From: Butyriboletus loyo | Taxonomy: Eukaryota; Basidiomycota; Agaricomycetes; Boletales; Boletaceae | DNA length: 64,000 nt | Assembly: GCA_038093515.1 (NCBI GenBank) | Contig: JBBPSI010000096.1 | Span: forward strand, 1-64,000 | Direction: 5' to 3' | Shown: in pieces, positions 1 to 11,204 of the stretch | How positions within the stretch are numbered: the first letter of the stretch is position 1 | Layout of the letters: the number at the start of each line of letters is the position of its first letter | Translations under genes and position numbers: made by a program | The notes under the pieces: model-generated | What the model was told of the DNA's origin: nothing | Database searches by the model: none | What the model saw: only the letters and a program-made list of their open reading frames with translations

Positions 1-217
1 CTGAATGGTGCATGACAAAGGCTTGTAAATCGACTTCGGAAAGGTAAGCGACAGGGGAAGGAATAGAATACTACATACAACATATCTAACGCGGGAGTTC
101 GAGATTGGGTATGCTACATGATTTGGGTGCACAGAGAGGTTGTTGAACGCCTGCGACCAACTTGATGAACATTGATGAGGATGGTAGGTGTAGCGAAGCC
201 AATTGGTCTCAGAAATC

Positions 218-1489
218 TTAGATCTCGTATGGATGTCGAACAAGTTCGTCATAGAGCTCTGCCGGCAGATCTCGTACAAGCGTGACCGCTATTCCAACGA
301 CTGGAACAGCTTCGAGCGGTGGGAATGTTCGTAAGAGGCGCATAGGACTGGAAAGAATGGGATGAGCGTAGTGTTACACGCTATGCATGGGGATCAGACC
401 TTGGGGAACTCATAACTTCGTCTCGGATAAGCAGCAACTGTGCGATAACACACAGTACGTTTAAGTGTACACCAAAGGCCAGAAGAAAGTCCCATAGCAT
501 CAGGACTTGGTCCAGAGGAGGTGTACACGCGCACAAGGTGAGGACAGCTGTAAGATATTGACTTTCGTTGACACAGTTCCGGAAAACACGAATAAGGAAA
601 AAAACAAACATGGGAATGCGTAGATTTCAGCCGAGAGGTTCTTCATTCGAAGATAACCAAAAAGCTCGGGGTCTACTATTTTCAGACATCGATCCAGGAG
701 CTGTGAAACGCGACCGTGAACCGAGTGCCACCGGAATATGGATGATGGACGGACCTTGAGACCTCTATGCACTCCCTCTAGTGTTGGCTGTACATAAAGG
801 GGACACGATTCTTCAATAAACTTGGCGAAGCAAAAAAACGCTTCAAGTTCTGAAGGCATCGTATACAAGAATGGGGCAGCGAGTACGTTCATTCCTTGGA
901 CGTATGTGAAACCAAGTTGATGTGTCTCCTGGCGGTCTATAGCCCGATAGTTGAGTTATGTTGGGTTCTATGATCATTTCAAGAGGATGATTGGCAACAC
1001 ACCATAATTCCGCCACACGAAAGCATCCAGCAGCCGAACGAGCATATCTTCGCGGACTCGCTCCTTGAAGCCACGATCTGTGGCTAGGGTCCTTCACAAA
1101 GTTGAGCTAGGTACCATCGCGCTGAACGGTGAACTTCACCTAAAAGTGTCATTCCTTATTTTCTCCCGAACTTCACATGGCCCACGAGAAACATATTGTA
1201 AAAATGTCTCTGCTGAAATGTCATCGACCCGTAGGAGAATTTTCCATATCCGAGGACGAAGAGTAGAATCCTACGAGAGAAGATATCAGTAAACGGCTGG
1301 CTTGTTCATTGTTGCGTTGCTACGAACATTTTTGGACGGAATGCCCTCCACAAGAATCATGCGTCTGAGCTTCTTCAGTCCTTCGCCTACATCTATAGAC
1401 CGTCTTGATTTCGATGATTTGTGCTGATTGAGGACCTTATTAAACGAGTGGGCTGCAGTTGTCGCTGCTTGGTCTGATGATGAGGACAT
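218..1489 (-). CDS. BUB2: Spindle checkpoint GTPase-activating protein Bub2 (TBC domain)
   Basis: Bub2 (Cdc16 in fission yeast) is the TBC-domain half of the two-part GAP (with Bfa1/Byr4) that keeps the mitotic-exit/septation GTPase inactive at the spindle pole body. The protein starts MSSSSDQAATTAAH and is spread over several exons. A block with IWKILLRVDDISAETFLQYV is followed by FRTLATDRGFKERVREDMLV, then the TBC signature YVQGMN near 885-865 with its conserved glutamine. Next come YVQPTLEGVHRGLKLLDRCL and, after another intron, LTLCACTPPLDQVLMLWDFL. The C-terminus RTFPPLEAVP...RHPYEI ends at a TAA at 218-220. Order and spacing match full-length Bub2, and I see no break. The start is the first ATG of the exon carrying the conserved N-terminus. 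It lies head to head with the adaptin gene, 294 bp away. Identity is firm; exon borders were placed by eye. Confidence 0.88.
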
Positions 1490-1783
1490 GGTGGTAGTCC
1501 GAATCGTAAATCAATGATGTTGCGAATGTTTGGTAGTAAACTCGACAATCATCTTTGCTCGTCTCCCACACGCCTGCCTACCCAGGTTCATCCCTCATGA
1601 GTTACCATTGATTGGTCTGCACACCGTCACAGCATAAACGACGGTCTTTCAGCTATTCTCGATCTGAATAGGGGAGATCAGTCGCAGCACCCGACCAGAG
1701 GTACGCCATTTCAGCATTAAAGCCAGCGGCGGCGGCCAGCCCAACCTTTCCTTGGTCCATTGCACTGGCCACAGTTAGCTACC

Positions 1784-4700
1784 ATGGATGTTCCATTCAT
1801 CTCGTCTGGCGCGATGAGTCGCGCGCACTATGCTCTCGTGCGTAAAGTCGAAAACGCAGTCTCCCCCCAAGCCGCCGATCAGATTCTCTTGAACGAACTT
1901 GATGTTGTACGCCGCAACCTCCAACGGCCACATCTGTCGATTGTGCGTAGAGTCTCCCGAATATGTTCCAACTGTTCTTCAAGCCAGACCTTCGCAGAAG
2001 GAATGCAAAGAATGCTTGATCCTAATTCTGCATTGTACTATGTCTCTTTCTGCTGCTAGCCCGGGTGACCTGGAATTCGCCTTCCCGCAGGCTGTAAATC
2101 TCGCAGAACTTGGTCAGTCTCCGATGGATAAGAAAATTGGTGTGTATCGGTGTTCACGCACAGCTACTTGAGTAAACCCGGCATCCAGGCTATATCTTCT
2201 GCGAGGAACTAATGCCTCCAAATCACGAACTTCAGCTCATGTTGGTCAACACGTTGCGTAAGGTAAGCGTCCTTGTTGGCAAGTAGCTCGTAGCACGTTT
2301 CTGATGGGCCCATAGGACCTGGAGAGCACCTCTGTAGCTCGAATATGTCTCGCTCTCGATGTGCTCATACAAGTCCCCAATGAGGATGTCATCCCTGCCG
2401 TCGATACCCGCTTGCAGACTCTCCTCCAACATAAGTCGTAAGCAGTATCATTGGTCGTACCTAAACCAGTGTGTTCAAGCCCTTGGCTTTAGCATAGGTG
2501 TGCGGCGACGTGCCCTAACGGCGTATCATACCCTTTTCCAACAAGACGCTGAACGTCTGGCACGTTTGGAAGACGTGGTACGGTGTCATCTACGGGCTGA
2601 ACCTGTTGGGATTGCATCGACATCCACAATTGCGGGGAAAGTGTGTAGATTGTGTACCTTTTCCTCCGTGTTCTAACCACATCTCGAGCTCAAACACTCG
2701 GAATCTCTTGGGAAGCTTCTGAACTCTCAATTACAGCATCAGTATCGTGAATCTGGCGAACCAAGCTCTGTATTTGGCATCCTGCGGACACTTCGCAGGG
2801 GCGAGATGAAGTTAGTGCGCAGACTACTTTACCTTACGTGGGTTTGACGAACCGTCAGACTCGAGCCAGGGAGTGTTCCCATTGTTCTCGATATCATCAA
2901 GCGCGTGTCGAAAGTTCCGATGCGAGGTAAGAGCATACACGTTGTAGTTACATTGACTGAGCACAGCGCAGCTGTACTTCGTGAGGCCTTTATGCTTTTG
3001 TCGACCGTTAGTCCAGAGGAACTCCGCGAATCCCAGTTGTCATCCACTGCTATCACTAGCATCCGCCATTTTCTCTCTTCTAGGGAACCTAACGATTTGT
3101 ATTTATTTGTGTGCTGCTTGAGCTGTCTGGATCCCAGCATTTGGGCCGGGACACATCCCAACACTGTAGCCATTCTGGACGAATGGGAGGTTCAGGGGAT
3201 TATGAGGCTTCTCGATTCTCCAGATGGGTTGATCAGAAAGACGGTGGTTCGCCCTTTAACCGTATCAGTAGGTGTGCTGACAACTTCTACCATCAGACAC
3301 TCAAGATTCTCCATTCTGTCGATCCAATTATCGTCAATACATACTATTCGCAGGCACTGCACAACTTGTCGCCATCGCTCTCTCTGTCCGACAAAAGTGA
3401 ATATGTTTCACGTCTGCTCGAAATCATCAATATGCAAGATGCAGATGACATAGACCAATATGCAAGACGTCTGAAAGACCTCTTTTCAGTGGTTGAAGGA
3501 AGAGAGCGCGGCGCGACAAAAGATCTTCCGGTCCTTGACCTCAGCGTCCAGCGGATCCTGAGCGGAATTCGGGAAAGTACGCTCCACTCACCATATAGCA
3601 TAGGCTTGCCTAACACCTTCGAAGGAGAAACTTCCTCTAGGATATCATGCGTTACTGCACTGGCTGTATCTCTGACAGAGCCGGAAGTGTGCGTGGGACC
3701 GACACTCATGGTCGTAACTTCTGCCCTCGTAAGCGAATACTGTGGTAAGGTATCAATATCGCCTGTGGAGATGCTCCGTGGTATAGCAATGAGACTGGCT
3801 TCCTATGCCCGTGAGTCAACCAACTTGTGCAGAAACTAGCTTGACGACCCTTGCCAAGCCTCCGTTCAAGACGCATGCTTACTCACGATGCTGAGATTGT
3901 CTGTTGAATGTGATGAGGTTACTGAGGAAGTTACTGCTGCTGTCCGTAGACTGTCACAAGACACTGGTACTTATCTGCGCAGAGTAAGTGCGACGTATGC
4001 AGCGTGACCTTGTACATTGACTTTTAATACCAGAGATGTGATCAATTCTTGACATTATCTACCCAGCGACGTGTACTCGCCGAGATTATTTCGAGGGCAC
4101 CGTCGTCTTCTGTGAGTTGATATGTCAATATTGGTGGCGAGGAATTATTGACCCAAGACAAGCTGCCTGACTTCCTCTTCGCGTTGACAACTTATCAATC
4201 AACCCCAAATACGACGTCCCCACAGTCCCCTCGAACTATATCCTCGGGACGACAAGAGTCTTTGGATTTCTCGCCTTCCCGAGGGGCAGCATCTGCAAGA
4301 AAGTTGCGATACGAGGCTTATGCAACTCCGCAACCTGTTCCTAGCCTTAGGTATCTCTCCAGCCCAAGGCGACCAAAGGGTTCCGTCTCAAGTCCAGAGG
4401 GCAGTACAAGGAGCTTATCTCGTGCAAGTGACACGTCGAGTTCGTTGAATGAACTTGGCAAGACTATCACTCCAGGGGAGCTGACATTGGCAGTGGCACA
4501 GAGCCCCTTCTCTGCACATGAGGTGCGAATCATTCTGATCGTTCCTCAACCGGTGGCTGAAACAAAATAGACCGGCAGAATACTCGAGCCTGTGACGCCG
4601 CCACCGCAGGGTGACCTGGTTCGTTACGTTAAGTACTTGAGGAATGTTTGTCTGATCTGATTCGGCATGACAGACATCCCGAGTTGACCTTATCGCGCTC

Positions 4701-5097
4701 GATTCTCCGTTCATTTCAGAACCCGCAAAAGAAGTGTCAACAGACACTGATTTCAGGGCTGTGTGGAACTCTATGGAGAATGCAAATGTCCGAGGTTGGT
4801 GTGAAGCCTCGTTGGACATGATCGTGCGCCTGTTGCAGTCGTTGCAGTATCGGATGAGAGTGATTGCTACGGATCAACCTCCGTTTGAAGGCGCGTGCGG
4901 ATCCTGTGGGCATCTTCTTTTGGCTCATCTCGCTTATTCTTGCAGGCGAGCTCAAGGTCCTTGTCCAGGGGCCAGAACCTCATCAGTATGCAACTCTCCG
5001 ACTGCGGGAGGGGGAAGACGAGAGTTGTCTATGGCGCCTACGTTGTGACGATCTAGAGCTGCGTACATCGATCAAGAGGTTGATGGAGGATATCTAG
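1784..5097 (+). CDS. AP-4 complex subunit epsilon-like large adaptin
   Basis: Large adaptins form the solenoid trunk of adaptor-protein coats that sort cargo at the trans-Golgi network or endosomes. The N-terminus (SGAMSRAHYALVRKVE) leads into KECLILILHCTM, then IFCEELMPPNHELQLMLVNT and an LRKDLES block, the adaptin helical repeats. The spacing and the HEL..LVNT..KDL wording resemble AP-4 epsilon more than AP-1 gamma or AP-2 alpha. A later block reads MRLLDSPDGLIRK followed by TLKILHSVDPIIVNTYYSQA. The middle and C-terminus (3400-5097) are divergent, with a Ser/Pro-rich hinge at about 4190-4450 (SPRTISSGRQ, TRSLSRASDTSSS) and an ear-like end. At least eight short introns are needed; two clear ones are a GT donor in AAAATTG|gtgtgt near 2139 and a gtaagc donor near 2260. 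The ATG at 1784 is the first in frame. Assignment to AP-4 rather than another adaptin is an inference from memory of the families. Confidence 0.72.
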
Positions 5098-5572
5098 GGA
5101 TAGGACACAATTACCAGCGGAAGACGAGGAGAGCATGTAGTAGTACCGATATCCGACTCCGACTTGACACGTGATAGGAGACCGTAGCGTGGGACGCCAG
5201 CTGTACAAGCTAAAAATCCGAACAAGCTGAAATTGTCGACAAGGGTCTCCTTTGATCTCTTCCAGCTGATTTCTGAAAAACACCGTTTTCGACAACTTTC
5301 AGACGACTTATGATATTGTCCTACAGGTCGGTACTTTCCGCTGGCTCGAGTCAGAATCTGATGCTTATCGTTTCAGTACTCTGAGTTCAATCCTCTACGT
5401 TCCTCTTTTCGCACCACTGGTCGTATCTCTTGTTGACACGGACCGCCCTCCCTAAGCCCTATCTTCCTCGTAACTCGCAATCACCCTCAGCCTCCTCTTC
5501 TGGCTCATGGGATAACTCCCCTGCCTCCTGGTACTGCTTGACGACCACAGTTCACCAAGTAGCGTCGTTGAA
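5098..5572. other. Intergenic stretch with no gene seen
   Basis: This 475 bp stretch lies between the adaptin stop and the next start. I see no conserved protein or RNA here. The last 170 bp before the ATG at 5573 are rich in C and T, as is usual just upstream of fungal start codons, so this part probably holds the promoter and 5' leader of the next gene. Confidence 0.6.
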
Positions 5573-7171
5573 ATGAGCTATACATTCAAGAACCCATCCA
5601 TCTTTCGCTCCACTAGTCGTCCTCTCTCCCCCCTCTCCCCCCCTGACTCACCTCTCGTCACAGAGAGAGCCCAACGTCCTACCAACGTCTCTCCCAATCT
5701 TAAACGCCCTTCCCTGACACCAGCAACTTCTCCCAGTTGCGCTCCTCTCATTCAAGATGGGTCATATCTAGAAGCGCTCGACCTACGACTGAACGAAGCT
5801 GTGTCCAAAGCACTTGCTCACCCATCCGGCCCTTCCGTACCGAGTGAGCTAGTCGGTGGTAGACGTCCAATTCCCACTGGCCGTGGCCGCGCCTTGGGTA
5901 CATTGATTGCCTCGTATGTTGCAATCCGGCTTGCTCGTTGTCAGTCGGCTTAGTGCATTTTCAGTGAATTACAAGCGGCACGCGATAACAGGCACTTACA
6001 TAGGGCTATCTTGCGTGTCCTCCACAAACCGCTATCCGTTCTCCTGAATAATTTGTCGGCTTTCCTACTACCCCTACTGTCCTCCACTGCATTTCTTCAG
6101 CCACCGGCACCCACTCTTCGGTCGCCGACCCCAAACGCAACCCAGCTTCATGCACTAGCCATTGCGGACTTTGCCGGAGAGCTGCTTTCGAGTTTCGATG
6201 ATGTGGCTTTAGGCCTCGACACGGACAGTCGTGGGGATGGACTGAAGCCCATTCGTGCAGGGCTCGTTTCCCTCGTTGGTCGTGTCATCACTCCGCTGAT
6301 CACAGGAATCAAGGAGGAATTGATCCCCCTCGTTGACGCATTAGAAACCCCTGTTGAAACGACTCATCACAACGTGAAGGGATCTGTTCATCCTTCTATT
6401 ACTGCGCTGCAGTCTTCTGTTCCTGTTTACGGCCGAGCGTTGGCACGTTATGGGAGCACCTATTGCGCACATACATTGCTTGCCTCATTCCTCATTTCCA
6501 TCGTCTGGCGGGCGCTTGTCGCGTTATCACACCGTCCAATGACGACCCACAGTTCCGTAAGGATGGTACTTGCTGAAAAGGTTCAGTGTACACCATCCCC
6601 GGGGATTCTGTCGACCACTTCTCCCACTGGACTGTTCAAGCTGAGGCTTGGTTCTTCGCGACCAGCATCGCCGGTAATTACGTCCACAGCCGCAGCCGAC
6701 GCGAAGGCGCTGTGCAAGATTTTCTCACACCTTCCCCGTGCAACTCACAACCAAGTCGCTCGCGAGGCGGTGGATGAAGCCTTTGTCCAATTGGAAGCAT
6801 TGGTGTCCTTGCTTGATGTTGCCGATGATCCGTTCTTAGAGGTCAACAAGACAGTAGATGAAATTGCTGACGAAATTCACGATCTCACGGATGAGCTCCC
6901 GACCTTGATTGCTCTCCCGGTACTGTTGCGCATGCATTATTTCGGAAGTATCCTTGGTCCTCAAACCGGTACTGTAGCTGCGCTGATCGACGTCTCGGAG
7001 GACGCTTATCGCAGAGACTTCTTGGCTGGCTTTGGGCGAGCGGAGCAGTGCGGTCTGGTCGTGGCGCAACGGATCTTGGATGAGATATACGCCCGAGCAG
7101 TTGTAGATTCCTCGGAGTGCCTCGCGGACTGGTTAGAGGCCCGTCTAGCCCCAGACAGCAACTCATCATAG
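5573..7171 (+). CDS. Unrecognised protein of about 510 residues, Pro/Ser-rich N-terminus and helical body
   Basis: I do not recognise this protein. Exon 1 encodes a Ser/Pro-rich N-terminus (STSRPLSPLSPPDSPLVTER). A 51 bp intron (5914-5964, gtatgt...ttttcag) joins LIAS to ELQAARDNRH. Exon 2 stays open for about 400 codons to a TAG at 7169-7171. The body is rich in Leu and Ala and looks mostly helical. It has an acidic pre-C-terminal stretch (VNKTVDEIADEIHDLTDELP) and one apolar segment at about 6475-6530 (HTLLASFLISIVWRALVALS) that could be a membrane helix or a buried helix. No catalytic motif is visible. It sits alone between the adaptin and a convergent GH5 gene. A protein of this length without breaks, with a well-formed intron, supports a real gene; function is unknown. 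Confidence 0.72.
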
Positions 7172-7293
7172 AGCTCACGGTATCGTTGTCTTGCACCGCC
7201 TAAATTTTCAATGTTATTCATTTATTCATGGATTTTACATTGTTTTATCCGCATGCTTTTACTCATCTGAGCCTTGTTCCTCGCTGGACTCTC

Positions 7294-7306
7294 GGGGGGG
7301 GGGGGG
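7294..7306. repeat. Run of 13 G
   Basis: An uninterrupted run of thirteen G on the + strand lies in the short gap between two convergent genes (stop codons at 7171 and 7351). It falls in the 3' flank of both, where a C-run would sit in the transcript of the minus-strand gene. Its length could vary through sequencing or replication slippage. Confidence 0.9.
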
Positions 7307-7350
7307 TGCTCACAGCGCACGGAACGGTGCTATACATATGCGTTAAACAA

Positions 7351-9143
7351 TCATATCAGATGACTCATTTCCGCTCCATCGGCAGCGAGAATCTTGTTCA
7401 ATCCATCCCGATGCAAGCAGTTCTCAAACTTGAAGCTCTGTGCGATCTCGTCCAACTCGGCCTCGCTCTTCCCACGGAAATGTTCCCCCCACTCTTTTAC
7501 AAGATACTCGGCGACGAGAATGCTGCGCGACAGCCGACCGACGCGGTCAGGCATCTTCCAGACGGGCGCAGGGTAGAGTGACTGGTTTTCCAGCGGAATT
7601 TCCTTTGCAATGTGGTTGATCAAAGGCTGGTAGATGTGTTGGATCCGGGTAGTATCCGTGCCCCATGCGTCCACGGCAAGACGGTGTTTCTTGGCGAGAA
7701 AGTCTCTGAGGAGCGCGATGTACTTGGTTCCTTGCGAGACGTAGACCATGCCTTGGAACCCAATGTCTTTGTACAGCCAGATCGACCAACTCAAGCGATC
7801 CTACGCGCATGGATATCAGAGTTAGTGACGTGATTCGGCTAATGACTAGGTGAACACGGGAGGGACTGACTTGGTTGTAGATGGCAAGTTGGTCTTTAAG
7901 GACTTGGTAGCGCTGTTCGTTGATGGCTTCGGTGGCTTCACCGTCGTATTGCTTGCGAGCGTAGACTGGGCCCCATTCACCATTCCAGACGCAAAGACCG
8001 CGCTGGTCCATCCACTCTCGCTTCTTTTCATAACTCCTCTTCATTCTCGTGCGTTGTTCGTTGCTGCCGACATATTTCTCGGGAGAACAGGGGAAACCAA
8101 AGACAGAGTAATCTAGTCAAGAATGAGAATGGCAAAATGAGATATGCTCCGAGTCTGTCCTATCAAGATCGCCCGAGTTGCTCTTACCGTGAATCGAGTA
8201 CACCGTGTTCGCCCACTTCTTGTGGACGTCACCAAAGTGGGAAAAGTCAGAGGCAAACGTGTTTCCATCAAAGTAAATGATGTGGTCGTTGTCGACGGCG
8301 CGAATAGCGTCGTACACCCGCTCATAAAACTTGACGACGGCCGTGTGTGTCGGGTCTGTGGGCTCGTTCAGGGGGTTGTACCCCGCGATCCACTTGTTAT
8401 CGACGTAGTGCTTCGCAAGCTCCGTCCACAGCCAGATCGTACGGTCCTGAAAGTCCTTGTGGATCCAAAAATTGGCGATGTGAGTGCCGGCGTCGCAGTG
8501 CCAGTCTGTGTTCTGTCCTCCGGGGGCGGTGTGGAGGTCAAGGATGGTGTAGATGCCTTGCTGGGCACAGAGGTCGACGACGCGGTCGAGGTGCTTGAAG
8601 CCCTCCTTCTTGAGTATACGGGGGTCCATGTCATCTGGGGACAGATATGGTAAAGGCGCCAAGTGTCGACTGTTCCTGCCAAGAGCTCACCTTCGAAATG
8701 CCTGTAGTTGAACGGTAGACGGATACAGTTTAAACCGAGGCTTTTGAAGAACTTGGCATCCTCCTCCTGGAAGAAATACTCCAAAAGCTGCGAGGGACGG
8801 AACGCTGTCAGCAAGACAAAATGAAGAAGGAAAGACAGCGATCCCGAGATCGCGCTGCTGGGAGCGAGCATAGTCCTGCACAGTCACACACCTTGTCGAA
8901 AAAGAATGTGGACTTTTCGTTCCCGACGACGTCCGCAAGGGCAGCGCGGATCTGAAATTCGCAACCAGGGTAACCGGCTATGAAGTTCTCCATGCTGCGA
9001 GAGATGGTGATAAGCCCTGTGCCTGCTCGACACGTTGGTGGGACGTACTTCATCCACCCACCGAGACCAGCTCCGCGGAGAATAACTTCATTACCATCCC
9101 CGTCGACGATCTTGGTCCCCGAAACCTTTAGGTAGGATGCCAT
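7351..9143 (-). CDS. Glycoside hydrolase family 5 protein (exo-1,3-beta-glucanase-like)
   Basis: GH5 enzymes hydrolyse beta-glucans by a retaining mechanism with two glutamates. The protein starts [20 protein letters not shown] and continues [12 protein letters not shown], then (after an intron) [47 protein letters not shown] and the acid/base motif [11 protein letters not shown] follow. The nucleophile motif is [20 protein letters not shown]. Both catalytic glutamates, in NEP and in GEW, are present. The C-terminal 150 residues ([16 protein letters not shown] onward) close the barrel and add a tail ending in SHLI. No signal peptide is visible, unlike secreted yeast Exg1, so an intracellular or unconventionally exported glucanase or glycosidase is likely. 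Substrate is not determined by what I can see. The start is the ATG at 9141-9143. Confidence 0.85.
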
Positions 9144-9640
9144 AGCCCTGAGGGGAAATTATCAAGTTCGTTTCAGTCTCGGACCAATCGTATGACCACG
9201 ATATTGATGAGTCTAACCACCCGCTCGTCACGTTTCCTTCTTCCTCGACGATATCATCTGGGAGCCATACTGAGGGTCACAGCGGAAACCATGGCATTTA
9301 TCTCATGTACAGCCTAGATCTACAAAACGAATTTCTCGTGAGAAAACATGGGACAAGATCTAAGTAGTGTCAGTGACCCGGTAAAGTGTAACAAGTCCAC
9401 GCTTGACAACTATAGTAACAGGATGAGGGTATCGTGGTATTCAGTGAAAATCATAAAATGCACAGTGGGGTTGGAACATTGGGCTGAAATAAATATCAAA
9501 AACTGTCCCTCGTCGAATAAAATGATCGTGTGTGGTCGGCTGCGTCAGATGTCGTGAATCTACCATGCAGATGCTTCTCTAAGGCGTCCCCATCGCTTAT
9601 CTGCGAAAGGAGGCGTTCCGTGCCGCGGATCCGGACGTTC
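9144..9640. other. Intergenic stretch with no gene seen
   Basis: About 500 bp separate the GH5 start from the stop codon of the FAM72 homologue; both genes are read leftward. I see no conserved coding segment. It should hold the GH5 promoter and the FAM72 3' end. Confidence 0.6.
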
Positions 9641-10996
9641 TCACCGTTCGAGAAACTTGCGCGCATCTCCCCAGTTCGATATTCTAGCTCGTGAGTCTTC
9701 TTCGACACCTGGAATTTCGCCGTGCTTCGTAAGATGATGCCAATACAGTACGTCCCCCGCCTTGAGCTTGCGAGGGGAAGGTTCAGGGGTTGTCGCACTT
9801 GTCTCCGACAGTATCTGAGGGACGGGATAATGCGGAAACGAAGTCTGTAAAAGGGGTCGAGGTGATCGCCAAGGCGAAGTCGGAGGGACAGAGGCGAGCA
9901 AGTCAGGCGAAGAGTAAGCAGAAGAGGGAACTGAATCTGGTGATTCCACTTGTGGAGAGGACAGATCAGCATCAGAACCTGGCGACAGGAATGACGTTTG
10001 GAGCGGCTGTAAAGGCACGGAACCACCAGGCTGCCGATGAGCTGCTATGTCGGCGGAGTGAAAAAGGGCAGGATATGCAGGTGCAAGCGGGGGTGGGGAT
10101 AAAGGTGGAGGGGGTGGTGTGGGATACTCAACGGGGAGGACACCAGGTTCATCGGGGATATGGTATCGCTCCGAGGCAATGATTTCGCTCGAGTGGAAAA
10201 CAAACCGGTGGCCGTTAGTCGCACGGTTTGTTGCGGAAATCGAAGACGTACACCTGGAACACTAATCGAGTCAGGGTCAAAGTATGTCCATGGAATCCAA
10301 ACAATTCGAGTGATCAAATCTCACGGGAATTACGATCATGTAGCCGACAGCGGTACCGCAAGTATGGCAGCAGAGTGTCTGAGTGAGACACTCGCAAGTA
10401 CGTGGGGCGGATGGAGCAATGGAAGGACGACAAGGGGGTGGACGGAGCGCATCTGGATTTGTGGAGTACGCAGAACAATTTACAGGGAGGGCGTCGGTAG
10501 AAAAAAGAGAGACATTGGGTCTGAGTAACAGTACAGCCTAGAAGATCAGATTAGTTTTCGGAGGGGAAAGAGTCGTTGAAAGAAGACTTGCTTTCATGCC
10601 ACGATTTGTTATAAATGTGCCGCAGGACCTGCAGTCGAGGATCCAAACTTTGTGAACGAGCTGAGGGGGTTGCGAGGGCGGATAGGGGTTGTGGTGGAGA
10701 AGTGGGATATGTGGTTGCCAGTTTGCGGAAACCTGAGGGAGTACGAAATGGCTGAAGATGGTTGATGAAGGGGGAGGGGCGGTAAAGTGAGGTGGTAAGG
10801 AGGGGGAGTAGAGCCTGTCATGATAAGGTAGGCTACCGCTGCTATCGAAATGAGCGTGGGTGTAGACAGCATCCGGATGTCTGTGAGGGCGGGGGAGCGA
10901 AGGGAGCGGGTAAGGGTTGGGAGAGTCGCGGGAGGAAGGGAGATTGGATGGGTCGTCGAATGAAGGTGCGGGGTCGGGGATTGTGAGTGCGGGCAT
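9641..10996 (-). CDS. FAM72: FAM72 family protein (YPEH2ZP-type zinc-binding)
   Basis: FAM72 proteins are small Cys-rich proteins of uncertain biochemical role; the vertebrate members are linked to proliferation and to the uracil-DNA glycosylase Ung2. After a Pro-rich N-terminal extension of about 110 residues comes VWILDCRSCGTFITNRGMKA. An intron follows, then VLLLRPNVSLFSTDALPVNC, the cluster TCECLTQTLCCHTCGTAVGY, then CSRCTSS, and NGHRFVFHSSEIIASERYHI followed by PDEPGVLPVEY. A disordered Pro/Ser insert of roughly 110 residues precedes the conserved end LKAGDVLYWHHLTKHGEIPG. All cysteine pairs expected of the family are present. The intron after GMK runs from 10591 to 10538 and starts GCAAGT, a GC-AG intron; only this choice keeps the conserved frame. 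The gene is head to head with NOL12 (208 bp apart). Confidence 0.87.
10538..10591 (-). other. GC-AG intron in the FAM72 homologue
   Basis: On the minus strand the exon ends in ATGAAA and the intron begins GCAAGT, then runs 54 bp to TTCTAG. The next exon starts GCTGTACTG, restoring GMK-AVLLLRPNV. A GT donor three bases downstream would shift the frame and lose the conserved block, so the GC donor is strongly favoured. GCAAGT is the usual consensus of the minor GC donor class. Confidence 0.85.
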
Positions 10997-11204
10997 TTCC
11001 GGGATGCGGAGGACGTGGTGGGCGACGAGGAGAAGGGGGAGAAAGGAGCGGAATGTCTCGCCTGAGAGCGAGTCTTATAACGAATCTGACATCGAAGACA
11101 TTCCCAAGTAGTCGATCCCTTCCATTATGTAAGCCTCGGATAACCCCGACCCGTCCGGCTACCTGACAGCACTCAGCCAAAGGCCAATTGAAACTGACCC
11201 GAGC
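10997..11204. promoter_or_regulatory. Shared promoter region of FAM72 (-) and NOL12 (+)
   Basis: These 208 bp lie between two divergent start codons and must hold both promoters and 5' leaders. No TATA element is evident. I infer sharing only from the small space. Confidence 0.5.

Noticed and set aside
1..217. A gene at the left edge
   Set aside because: No reading frame with recognisable content; treated as BUB2 3' flank.
7351..7590. Plus-strand frame [10 protein letters not shown] and neighbours as a small gene
   Set aside because: Antisense to the GH5 C-terminus; no independent evidence.
8144..8653. Long plus-strand open frame opposite the GH5 gene
   Set aside because: It is the antisense of conserved GH5 coding sequence, and its translation is Val/Arg-rich with no domain.
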